Source: Bacteroidota bacterium (GTDB taxonomy: Bacteria > Bacteroidota > Bacteroidia > Flavobacteriales > Weeksellaceae). From it: a DNA stretch of 6,958 bases. A program made the translations under genes and the position numbers. The notes under the pieces were generated by a model that was given only the letters and a program-made list of their open reading frames with translations, was not told the origin of the DNA and made no database searches. The stretch is from NCBI GenBank assembly GCA_023393915.1, contig JAEXBS010000010.1, positions 1 to 6,958 on the forward strand, written 5' to 3'. Of this stretch, positions 1-6,404 are shown piece after piece. Positions within the stretch are counted from its first letter, which is position 1, and the number at the start of each line of letters is the position of its first letter.

Positions 1-1
1 T

Positions 2-163
2 GGCAAATTTAAATTCGGCAGTTTTGTGTCATTCATTACCGCAGCCAGCGGTGTGACCTTCTTTGGAATTGGTTCCGCATTCTGGGCTCTCTTTGCCGGC
101 ACGGTAATAACTCTTCTGCTGGAGAAAAAAGACTACGATTCAATGGTATCGCCGTTAGATTAA
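2..163 (+). CDS. C-terminal end of a membrane permease (BenE-like, tentative); 5' end outside window
   Basis: The reading frame is open from base 2 and ends with TAA at 161-163, giving the last 53 residues of a protein. It contains a hydrophobic, Gly/Ala/Phe-rich stretch (about residues 8-41: SFVSFITAASGV, then FFGIGSAFWALFAGTVITLLL) followed by a short charged tail with EKKDYD. A final transmembrane helix ending in a short cytoplasmic tail fits a polytopic transporter. The pattern of a Thr/Ser-rich segment, then GIGSAFWAL, then a Leu-rich helix resembles the C-terminus of benzoate/H+ symporter (BenE) or related purine-permease-fold proteins, but this is recalled from family patterns on a very short piece. 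Base composition is somewhat less AT-rich than the genes that follow. A strong terminator lies directly after the stop, so this gene probably ends a separate transcription unit. That it is coding and membrane-embedded is fairly sure; the family is not. Confidence 0.55.
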   Translation, partial: GKFKFGSFVSFITAASGVTFFGIGSAFWALFAGTVITLLLEKKDYDSMVSPLD

Positions 164-167
164 AAAT

Positions 168-208
168 GAGAGGGAGAGTGACAGAATTCTGTTGCTCCCC
201 CTCTTTTT
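168..208 (+). terminator. Rho-independent terminator after the permease gene
   Basis: Bases 169-184 pair with 189-204 around an AATT loop (185-188). The 16-bp stem has one A/C mismatch (175/198) and two G-T wobbles, and is followed by a T run (204-208). The hairpin begins 5 bases after the permease stop codon. It also sits only 25 bases before the TTG start of the next gene, leaving no room for a promoter between them, so it could also limit read-through into the downstream cluster. Confidence 0.85.
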
Positions 209-233
209 AAAAAATTGAGGAGGTATAAGTAAA

Positions 234-1010
234 TTGAAAATAGCATCGATTCAGTTAGAGATAAAAGACGGTAGAAGCAAACAGGAGATGATTGCCTATA
301 CACTTGAAATGATAGACAAATGTAAGGGAGCCGATCTAATAGTATTACCAGAATTATGGAATGTTGGCTTCTTTAACTATGATAATTATCATAATGATAG
401 TGAAGCTATTGATGGTGTTACGACAACTACCATAGCCGCTAAAGCTAGAGAATTGAATGCATATATTTTTAGCGGTAGTTTTGTTGAGAAGCAGGGAACG
501 AAATACTATAACACAAGTGTTTTGTTTGACCGGAATGGGTGCAATATAGGCGAATACAGAAAAATCCACCTCTTCACATATAAATCTAGAGAGCCGGAAC
601 TTTTAACGCCAGGTGAGAAAATAGTTGTTGCAGACACCGAATTCGGTAAGGTCGGTCTTGCTACATGCTACGATCTTCGTTTTCCTGAGCTTTTCCGTAA
701 AATGACATTAGATTTTGGTGCTGAATATTTCTTGGTTACCTCAGGTTGGCCATTTCCACGAATAGAGGCCTGGAATGCACTGAACCAAGTGCGTGCTCTT
801 GAGAATACTTGCTACCTGGTATCATGCAATGCTGCGGGCGTTAATCAAGGTGTACGTTTTGGGGGACATAGCCAGATAGTTGACCCTTGGGGATATGTCA
901 TTGCTAGTAGTGGTTATGAGGAAGCTATTGTAAAAGCTGAAATTTGCCATACAGAGTTGGCACGGGTGAGGAAAGAGTTTCCCGTTTTAAAAGACACTAG
1001 GATAGTTTAA
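234..1010 (+). CDS. Nitrilase-superfamily carbon-nitrogen hydrolase (amidase, omega-amidase-like)
   Basis: This 258-residue protein should hydrolyse a non-peptide C-N bond, most likely a carboxamide, in the cytoplasm. The full Glu-Lys-Cys triad of the nitrilase superfamily is visible: E40 in LIVLPELW, K110 in EYRKIHLF, and the nucleophile C145 in GLATCYDLRFPE. The length and the DPWG strand near residues 217-220 match single-domain family members such as omega-amidase (Nit2/YafV type), and there is no signal peptide. The start is TTG at 234, chosen because GAGGAGGT (217-224) lies 9 bases upstream and the MKIASIQ beginning is the normal family N-terminus. It lies 56 bases before the MttB-family gene on the same strand and is probably cotranscribed with it, which suggests a role in releasing or processing a methylated amine. 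The exact substrate is unknown; amidases in this superfamily cannot be told apart by motif alone. Family assignment is firm, pathway role is inference. Confidence 0.9.
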   Translation: MKIASIQLEIKDGRSKQEMIAYTLEMIDKCKGADLIVLPELWNVGFFNYDNYHNDSEAIDGVTTTTIAAKARELNAYIFSGSFVEKQGTKYYNTSVLFDRNGCNIGEYRKIHLFTYKSREPELLTPGEKIVVADTEFGKVGLATCYDLRFPELFRKMTLDFGAEYFLVTSGWPFPRIEAWNALNQVRALENTCYLVSCNAAGVNQGVRFGGHSQIVDPWGYVIASSGYEEAIVKAEICHTELARVRKEFPVLKDTRIV

Positions 1011-1066
1011 AAAGTGTTATTGATTATTTAATAGAACAAGGAATTTAATGAAGGGAGAACTGCTAT

Positions 1067-2491
1067 ATGAAACCGATATTGAAATTTCTGTCAGATCAAG
1101 AAATTTTACTTGTTCACGAAACATCACTGCGTATTCTGAACAAAATTGGCATGAAAATGCCGCATAAAGAGGCTCATGAAATATTAAAGAAAGCAGGTGC
1201 CTCAGTAAATGAAGAGACAGGAATGGTTTTTTTCCCTGAGTCATTAGTTAGTGATGCATTAAAAAATGTACCTAAGCGTTCGGATGTTGTTCTATATGCC
1301 CAAAATCCTGATCAGGATATTCGATTTGTGGACAATGTCCCGACAAACGTATGTATGACGATGGCAATTGACGTAATCGATCCATGGGATGGGAAAAGAA
1401 GAGCCGCTACAAATGAAGATTTAGCACGGCTGACATGGTTGGCTGACAGAAATCCTACGATTGCGGTTAATGGAGGGCTTGTTACCCCGCAAGATGTACC
1501 TGGGGAATACAATGATTGGTATACATGGGCGACATGTCTGAAAAATACAACTAAGCATATAACAGGAGGTATGCTTGGAGCCAGATGTGTTCGCGATGCG
1601 GTGGAGATGGCCTCTATTGTTATAGGAAGCAAAGAAGCGTTTATGGCACGTCCTTTTATATCTGGATGGGTACTTACTCTTCCATGTTTGGGTATAGATT
1701 TTGAGTCTCTTGATGCAATGATGGAGATGAACCGATTAAATCTGCCAATTATACTTACATCAGGCCCAATGGTGGGAGCATCTTCTCCTATGAGTTGTGC
1801 TGGATCTCTTGCCCAGGCCCATGCCGAGATGCTTGCATGTATAACCCTTTCGCAAATAATCAATCCAGGTTGTCCAATAATTTATACAAGTTTTATTCGC
1901 AGCTTAGATATGCGGTCTGTTACTGCTTGTATGGGGAGTCCTGAATCGGGGATGATGAGAGCTGCTATGGCACAAATAGGTAAATATTTTGACCTTCCTG
2001 TAAGAATGCCAGGATTACTGCGTGATTCCAAAGTTTTAGATGCACAAGCTGGTTTTGAAACTGCTCTTACTGGTGTCATGAATATTTTAAATGCAGACTT
2101 AATGGATTCTATGCAGTTAGATTCCGATTTACTAGTAGATTATGCAGATTTAGTATTCACTCCTGACTCTGTACAGGGGCTTCAGCGTGTAGCTAAAGGC
2201 ATCGACGTAACCGAATCTGTTATGGATGAATGTTTTGAAACGATCAAAGAAATAGGATGCGCTGGCAGTTTCTTGGAGCATCCACAAACATTGAAAAAGT
2301 GCCGTAAAGAAATATGGCATCCTAAACTTCACAACCGCCAAAATTATAGTGTATGGAAAGAAAATGGAGGAAAAGATATCCGACAGAATGCAATAGAAAA
2401 AATTATAACTTTGCTTGAAGAAAGAGAGGGCGCGATAATTTCACAGGAAAAATGCGCAGAAATCGATAAAATCTTAGCTCGCCTTAATTGA
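1067..2491 (+). CDS. MttB-family methylamine:corrinoid methyltransferase, non-pyrrolysine type
   Basis: The 474-residue protein belongs to the trimethylamine methyltransferase (MttB) family, which transfers a methyl group from a methylated amine to Co(I) of a partner corrinoid protein. Family features seen include the N-terminal segment with LRILNKIGMKMP (22-32), the central SGPMVGASSPM (232-242), the AHAEMLACITLSQIINPG block (251-268), GSPES (290-294), SKVLDAQAGFE (321-331), and a C-terminal HPKLHNRQNYSVW (418-430). The frame is open throughout with no internal TAG, so it lacks the pyrrolysine of methanogen MttB and resembles the glycine betaine (MtgB), proline betaine (MtpB) or carnitine (MtcB) enzymes of bacteria. 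Its length is normal for these. ATG 1067 is preceded by AAGGGAG (1051-1057) at 9 bases. The transporter and corrinoid-protein genes follow and should supply substrate and cofactor carrier. The specific substrate cannot be read from the sequence; a quaternary amine is favoured because a BCCT gene is next. Confidence 0.93.
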   Translation: MKPILKFLSDQEILLVHETSLRILNKIGMKMPHKEAHEILKKAGASVNEETGMVFFPESLVSDALKNVPKRSDVVLYAQNPDQDIRFVDNVPTNVCMTMAIDVIDPWDGKRRAATNEDLARLTWLADRNPTIAVNGGLVTPQDVPGEYNDWYTWATCLKNTTKHITGGMLGARCVRDAVEMASIVIGSKEAFMARPFISGWVLTLPCLGIDFESLDAMMEMNRLNLPIILTSGPMVGASSPMSCAGSLAQAHAEMLACITLSQIINPGCPIIYTSFIRSLDMRSVTACMGSPESGMMRAAMAQIGKYFDLPVRMPGLLRDSKVLDAQAGFETALTGVMNILNADLMDSMQLDSDLLVDYADLVFTPDSVQGLQRVAKGIDVTESVMDECFETIKEIGCAGSFLEHPQTLKKCRKEIWHPKLHNRQNYSVWKENGGKDIRQNAIEKIITLLEEREGAIISQEKCAEIDKILARLN

Positions 2492-2518
2492 CCGGTATTA
2501 GTTAATTATGATTAAGGC
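2481..2518 (+). other. Hairpin overlapping the stop codon of the MttB-family gene
   Basis: GCCTTAAT (2481-2488) is a perfect 8-bp inverted repeat of ATTAAGGC (2511-2518), and two further G-T wobbles can extend it inward, leaving a loop of about 18 bases. The left arm forms the last codons and part of the TGA stop (2489-2491). No T run follows, so it is not a standard terminator. It may mark a partial attenuator or an mRNA 3'-end stabiliser that sets different levels of methyltransferase and transporter, but function is inference. Confidence 0.4.
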
Positions 2519-2570
2519 CTTCCAATAATATTATCTAATTATAGAAAAAATTATTTAAGGAGTGGTGAGG

Positions 2571-4124
2571 ATGACAACCGAACGGAACAACATTAGCAAA
2601 AAGCAGAATAAACTTGTCTCTGTATTGAGTTTGGGTTTTCTTGTATTGTTCGTAGCGATGTCTTTTATTAATATTGATGTTGTTACAAAGTTGGTAAATC
2701 TCTCCTTTTCTTTTTCTGTCAAATATTTTGGCGCTGTATGGCAAATTTTGCTTGTAGGAACTTTCTTCTTGTCAATAGCTCTTGCATTTAGTAAATATGG
2801 TGATGTTAAACTTGGTGATTTAGATAAACCAGAATTTTCAACATTTCGTTGGATATGTATGATCATGTGTACGTTACTTGCGGGTGGAGGTGTTTTTTGG
2901 TCTGCCGCCGAACCAATGTACTATTTCCTTAATGTACCTCCCTCATTTATTGGAATAGAAAATGCGACGAAAAATGCGGTAGCTCCAGCGTTATGCCAGT
3001 CGTTTTTACATTGGGGGTTTTACGCATGGGCAATACTGGGAACACTTGGTACTATTGTATTAATGTATAGTTGTCATTGTAAGGGTATGCCACTTGCACC
3101 ACGTTCATTAATATATCCGATTCTCGGTGAAAAAGGCGTGAATGGCATATGGGGATCGCTTGTTGATACCACAACAATAATTGCAACAGCAGCTGGCACA
3201 ATTGGCCCCATAGGTTTTCTTGGTTTGCAGATGAGTTACGCTATATCTGATATGACGGGAATTCCCGATGTATTTACTACACAATTAGCTGTGATAGCAG
3301 TGGTTACCGCCGCGTATACGCTAACAGCCGTGACCCCAATATATAAGGGTATTAACCATATAAGTTTCGTGAATATATGTCTGACTATATTTGTGATTCT
3401 ATTTATCCTACTTTTCGGCCCAGGTGCATTTGTTGTAGATTCTTTTTTCTCTGCTATGGGAATGTATCTCGGAGGGGATTTTATCCGGCTTGCTCTGTTT
3501 AGGAGTGATACAGCTTGGATCGGAGGCTGGACAATTTTCTTCTTTGCGTGGTTTCTTGGTTATGGTCCAATGATGGCAGTTTTTTGCGCAAGAGTGTCAA
3601 GAGGAAGAACAATCAGAGAGTTGATGATTGCGGTTAGTGTTATAGCGGCTATAGCCACTAATGCATGGTTTTCTGTCTTAGGAGGAGCTGGTATCTTCTA
3701 CGAACTTACAACTCCTGGATCTGTATCAGAAGCACTTAATAGTAATGGGCTTCCCGCCGCGTTACTGTCCATTATTCGTCAGCTTCCAGCGCAATCGCTA
3801 ATGGTACCAATAATATTACTTTTAGTTGCGCTTTTTTTGGTTACAACTGGTGCTGGTATGACCTATTCGATGGCAATTTCTGTATCTGGAAAGGAAAATC
3901 CGCCTGTTTGGCTTCGTATCGTGTGGGGGGTTGTTATGGGAGCAGTTGCCGCACTTCTCATAAAATTAGGCTCTGGGGGGATTGGTGCGCTACAGAACTT
4001 TATTGTGTTTACAGCCGTGCCGCTTACATTCTACTATTTTCCTACCCTATGGATTGGACCTAAGTGTGCTAAATTGATGTATGAAATGCAATTTGGTAAT
4101 AAAAAGGAAAAAATAGACGAGTAG
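2571..4124 (+). CDS. BCCT-family (betaine/carnitine/choline) transporter
   Basis: Integral membrane importer of 517 residues, with about 12 hydrophobic helices spread from residue 15 to 495. BCCT signatures are clear: GGGVFWSAAEPMYYF (105-119) matches the glycine-rich helix with the W.AEP motif, SRGRTIRE (343-350) follows the signature helix, and ENPPVWLRIVWG (442-453) fits the late conserved segment. In the signature helix the usual WW..W aromatic box reads W327, F328, Y331, so aromaticity is kept but two Trp are replaced. The T-S-A-D-S motif of the sodium-site helix reads T-T-G-A-G (425-429): the two hydroxyl residues remain, the Asp does not. Start ATG 2571 is chosen because AAGGAG (2557-2562) lies 8 bases upstream; an upstream in-frame GTG at 2562 overlaps that site. 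Its place between the methyltransferase and corrinoid-protein genes indicates that it feeds substrate to them. Substrate could be a betaine, carnitine or a sulfonium analogue. Confidence 0.93.
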   Translation: MTTERNNISKKQNKLVSVLSLGFLVLFVAMSFINIDVVTKLVNLSFSFSVKYFGAVWQILLVGTFFLSIALAFSKYGDVKLGDLDKPEFSTFRWICMIMCTLLAGGGVFWSAAEPMYYFLNVPPSFIGIENATKNAVAPALCQSFLHWGFYAWAILGTLGTIVLMYSCHCKGMPLAPRSLIYPILGEKGVNGIWGSLVDTTTIIATAAGTIGPIGFLGLQMSYAISDMTGIPDVFTTQLAVIAVVTAAYTLTAVTPIYKGINHISFVNICLTIFVILFILLFGPGAFVVDSFFSAMGMYLGGDFIRLALFRSDTAWIGGWTIFFFAWFLGYGPMMAVFCARVSRGRTIRELMIAVSVIAAIATNAWFSVLGGAGIFYELTTPGSVSEALNSNGLPAALLSIIRQLPAQSLMVPIILLLVALFLVTTGAGMTYSMAISVSGKENPPVWLRIVWGVVMGAVAALLIKLGSGGIGALQNFIVFTAVPLTFYYFPTLWIGPKCAKLMYEMQFGNKKEKIDE

Positions 4125-4152
4125 TTTTCATGAACTATAGGAGGGACTAAAA

Positions 4153-4791
4153 ATGGAAAAAATATTGTCAAATATCTCAAATGCAGTGTTAGAGGGAGAA
4201 ACTAAAGATGTTGTGCGGCTTTGCCAGGACGCTTTAGATGCGGGGTTGCAGGCAGGCGATGTTTTGAAAAAAGGATTAATCGCAGGGATGAACGAAGTTG
4301 GCATACTTTTTAAAGATGGAGAGATGTTCGTCCCTGAAGTTCTAGTTTCAGCTAAAACACTACAAATAGGGGTTGAATTTTTATCACCATACTTAAAAGA
4401 AGCTGGAGTTGGGGTGATAGGAAAAATAATGACGGTCACTGTTGAGGGGGATCTTCATGACATAGGTATTAAACTTGTAGGTATGATGCTTGAAGGTGCC
4501 GGATTTGAAGTAATTAATCTTGGTGTTGATAAGAAAGCGGATGAGATAATCACTAAGGTTAAGGAGTTAAATCCAGATATATTAGCGATGTCTGCTATGT
4601 TGACGACAACGATGGGGAAAATGGAAGAGGTCATTTCCCGTCTAAAAGAAGAAGGCCTTGAGAAAAAAATACAGATTATGGTGGGTGGTGCTCCATTGAG
4701 CCCAATGTATGCAGAAAGAATCGGTGCGAATTTTTCGTCTGATGCTAGCGAAGCTGTCCGAGTCGCTAAAATGTTACTTAATGTAGCGTAA
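4153..4791 (+). CDS. Methyltransferase corrinoid protein (MttC/MtgC-like B12-binding protein)
   Basis: This 212-residue cytoplasmic protein carries the cobamide that shuttles the methyl group between the MttB homologue and the UroD-fold enzyme. An N-terminal helical cap domain (about 1-88, with DALDAGLQAGDVLKKGLIAGM and the typical FVPEVLVSAKTL) is followed by a Rossmann-like B12 domain (about 89-212). The cobalt-ligand motif DxHxxG is intact: D100, H102, G105 in GDLHDIG. Other nucleotide-tail contacts are present at S147 and L150 (AMSAML) and at G178-G179 (VGGAPLS). Length and layout are standard for the MtaC/MtbC/MttC group. ATG 4153 has GGAGGG (4140-4145) at 7 bases, and the gene starts 28 bases after the transporter, so cotranslation from one mRNA is likely. 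Such proteins need a reductive activase when Co(I) oxidises; none is encoded in the window. Function in the class is firm, partner specificity is inferred from position. Confidence 0.95.
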   Translation: MEKILSNISNAVLEGETKDVVRLCQDALDAGLQAGDVLKKGLIAGMNEVGILFKDGEMFVPEVLVSAKTLQIGVEFLSPYLKEAGVGVIGKIMTVTVEGDLHDIGIKLVGMMLEGAGFEVINLGVDKKADEIITKVKELNPDILAMSAMLTTTMGKMEEVISRLKEEGLEKKIQIMVGGAPLSPMYAERIGANFSSDASEAVRVAKMLLNVA

Positions 4792-4804
4792 TCATTTCCC
4801 CGTT

Positions 4805-4899
4805 GTGGCTGTGCGTTTATATTATTATTTCTACCGCCGCATATTTTATCCTTAATGTATTGTTCAGTAGAATGCGGCATATAGTAAGCGAACAGCCAC
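4805..4899 (+). repeat. Long imperfect inverted repeat between corrinoid-protein and UroD-fold genes
   Basis: GTGGCTGT (4805-4812) pairs perfectly with ACAGCCAC (4892-4899). After one mismatch the pairing continues for 7 bp (4814-4820 with 4884-4890, two wobbles). A second 7-bp stem, GCCGCAT (4836-4842) with ATGCGGC (4872-4878), lies inside, leaving a loop of about 29 bases. The element fills most of the 138-base gap, the largest in the cluster. It ends 14 bases before the GGAGG (4914-4918) of the next gene. No T run follows, so it is not an ordinary terminator. It could be an RNA structure that controls the downstream gene, an mRNA processing or stability element, or a small MITE-like insertion. 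Confidence 0.65.
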
Positions 4900-4929
4900 T
4901 ATTATTTTCATACGGAGGTTGTATATATT

Positions 4930-6309
4930 ATGAGTAGTACATATAGAAAAGATCTCGTTCTTAAAGCACTAAAATATGAAGAAGTGGACAGAATACCATG
5001 GGTGCCTTTTACTGGAGTACATTGTGCAAAATTAATAGGTGTTGATGCGGAGACATATCTTCGTGTTCCAAATAATATTGTGAAAGGTGTGAAGATGGCT
5101 GCGGAGAGATATTACGCAGACGGCGTATGCTCCGTATTTGATTTGCAGATTGAAGCGGAAGCGCTGGGGTGCGAATTAAAATGGTCGCGTAACAATCCCC
5201 CAGCAGTAGCCACCCATGTACTAGATAGCAAAGCGTTGTCCGAGCTTCCAGAGTTTACTCCTTGTTTGGGGAGAATAAATGATGCGTTAACCGTTACCAA
5301 AACTTTAAAAAAAGAAATTGGGAGCGATGTCGCTATTTTTGGTCTAATTTGCGGTCCATTTACCCTTGCTTTACACTTAGCGGGAGCAAAGTTTCTCACG
5401 GACATGATTGAGGAACCTAAACGGGCATCTGAAATATTGACTTTCTGTGCCGAAGTCGCAAGAAAGATGTCTGCATGGTATGTTGAAGCTGGCGCAGATG
5501 TTGTCGCATTGGTGGATCCAATGACTAGCCAGATATCTCCACGACATTTTAAAAAATATGTGATGTCGGCAGTGGAGCCTGCAATTATAGAAGTAAAGAA
5601 ACGCGGTGCTCTAGTAACCTTATTCTGCTGTGGAGATGCCACGAAAAATATCGAATTAATGATGAGATGTGAACCAAATGGTATTGCTTTTGATGAACAA
5701 GTAAGTATTTCTACATCAAAAGAGTTGTCAAATCAATATGGCGTAGCTATAGAAGGGAATATGCACCTTACTACTACTCTTTTATTTGGAAATCCAATTG
5801 AATGTGTGGATGAAGCAAGACAGTGCATACAAGATGGAGGCATGAAAGGTTTTATCCTGTCTCCGGGGTGTGATCTCCCATTTGATACGCCGGTATATAA
5901 CCTTGAAGCTGTTGGGCGTTACGTGCGACACGGCGAAGTCCCGCTACCTAATAGTGGTTTTATGTCGCTAAAAGAGGCTCTGGCAAATTGTGACGCTGCT
6001 GCAGAAGGCTTTGAAGATGTCGAGATAGAACCAGGTAAGTTATTTGTTGAGGTTGTGACACTCGATTCAGAGGGATGCGCTCCTTGCCAGTATATGATGG
6101 AATCACTACATAGAGTAAAAGACAGATATTCTGGCAACCTAAAATATAGAGAAACACTTATAAAGAGTTTAGGTGGGATAAAACGCGTTAGCGCTATAGG
6201 AGTAAAAAATTTACCGTCAATGTTAATAAATAATGAATTAGTATTCGATAATATTGTACCGACTGATGATGAGTTGATAAAAGAACTCAACAGAAGGTTG
6301 AAAATGTAA
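4930..6309 (+). CDS. UroD-fold methylcobamide methyltransferase with C-terminal thioredoxin-like domain
   Basis: The first ~338 residues have the uroporphyrinogen decarboxylase fold used by MtaA/MtbA-type methylcobamide:thiol methyltransferases: YRKDLVLKALKYEEVDRIPWVPF at the start (written here as YRKDLVLKAL and VDRIPWVPF), GPFTLALHLAG (142-152), GADVVALVDP (188-197), and SPGCDLPFDTPVYNLEAV (311-328). C314 fits the distal zinc-ligand Cys. The usual HxCG zinc motif reads F232-C233-C234-G235-D236, so the His is absent and an extra Cys is present. After a linker, residues ~371-459 look like a thioredoxin-like domain: an LFVEVVTLDS strand, CAPC (383-386), and a LPS turn (428-430) at the cis-Pro position. 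The normal length of MtaA/MtbA is about 340, so this extension is extra. By position it should take the methyl group from the corrinoid protein; the acceptor (coenzyme M-like thiol, other thiol or folate) is unknown. ATG 4930 follows GGAGG (4914-4918) at 11 bases. True heme-pathway UroD is unlikely given the context and Cys motifs. Confidence 0.88.
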   Translation: MSSTYRKDLVLKALKYEEVDRIPWVPFTGVHCAKLIGVDAETYLRVPNNIVKGVKMAAERYYADGVCSVFDLQIEAEALGCELKWSRNNPPAVATHVLDSKALSELPEFTPCLGRINDALTVTKTLKKEIGSDVAIFGLICGPFTLALHLAGAKFLTDMIEEPKRASEILTFCAEVARKMSAWYVEAGADVVALVDPMTSQISPRHFKKYVMSAVEPAIIEVKKRGALVTLFCCGDATKNIELMMRCEPNGIAFDEQVSISTSKELSNQYGVAIEGNMHLTTTLLFGNPIECVDEARQCIQDGGMKGFILSPGCDLPFDTPVYNLEAVGRYVRHGEVPLPNSGFMSLKEALANCDAAAEGFEDVEIEPGKLFVEVVTLDSEGCAPCQYMMESLHRVKDRYSGNLKYRETLIKSLGGIKRVSAIGVKNLPSMLINNELVFDNIVPTDDELIKELNRRLKM

Positions 6310-6361
6310 ATATCTGGATAATTTTTTGTTAAAAATTAATGTAAATAGTTAGAGGTATGTT

Positions 6362-6404
6362 ATCTACCACTGAAATTACAGGAGCCAGATTTTCAGTGGT
6401 AGAT
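6362..6404 (+). terminator. Hairpin terminator at the end of the methyltransferase cluster
   Basis: Bases 6362-6375 and 6391-6404 form a perfect 14-bp stem (ATCTACCACTGAAA against its complement) around a 15-base loop. The stem starts 52 bases after the stop of the UroD-fold gene. The following T run is weak (TTTATAT), so termination may be incomplete, but it is by far the strongest hairpin in this gap and lies where the operon should end. Confidence 0.7.

Noticed and set aside
1048..1066. ATG at 1048 as the start of the MttB-family gene
   Set aside because: It is in another frame that soon reaches a stop, and it lies upstream of the AAGGGAG site that serves ATG 1067.
1312..1863. Long minus-strand open frame inside the MttB-family gene
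   Set aside because: It is antisense to a clearly conserved gene, has no ribosome binding site support and no recognisable protein motif. The same applies to other minus-strand frames at 5112-5642, 5919-6290 and 4455-4880.
2562..2570. GTG start at 2562 for the BCCT gene
   Set aside because: It overlaps the Shine-Dalgarno AAGGAG (2557-2562) that is well placed for ATG 2571, so the three extra residues are unlikely.
4850..4890. Internal promoter before the UroD-fold gene (TTGTTC with TATAGT)
   Set aside because: The spacing is only 14 bases and the boxes fall inside the inverted repeat; support is too weak.
4792..4929. Cobalamin riboswitch before the UroD-fold gene
   Set aside because: An AGCCAC string resembles part of the B12 box, but the rest of the box is missing, and the ~95-base structured stretch is much shorter than the usual ~200-base riboswitch.
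4930..6309. Heme-pathway uroporphyrinogen decarboxylase (HemE)
   Set aside because: The Cys motifs, the C-terminal thioredoxin-like extension and the position beside MttB and corrinoid genes fit a methylcobamide methyltransferase, not HemE.
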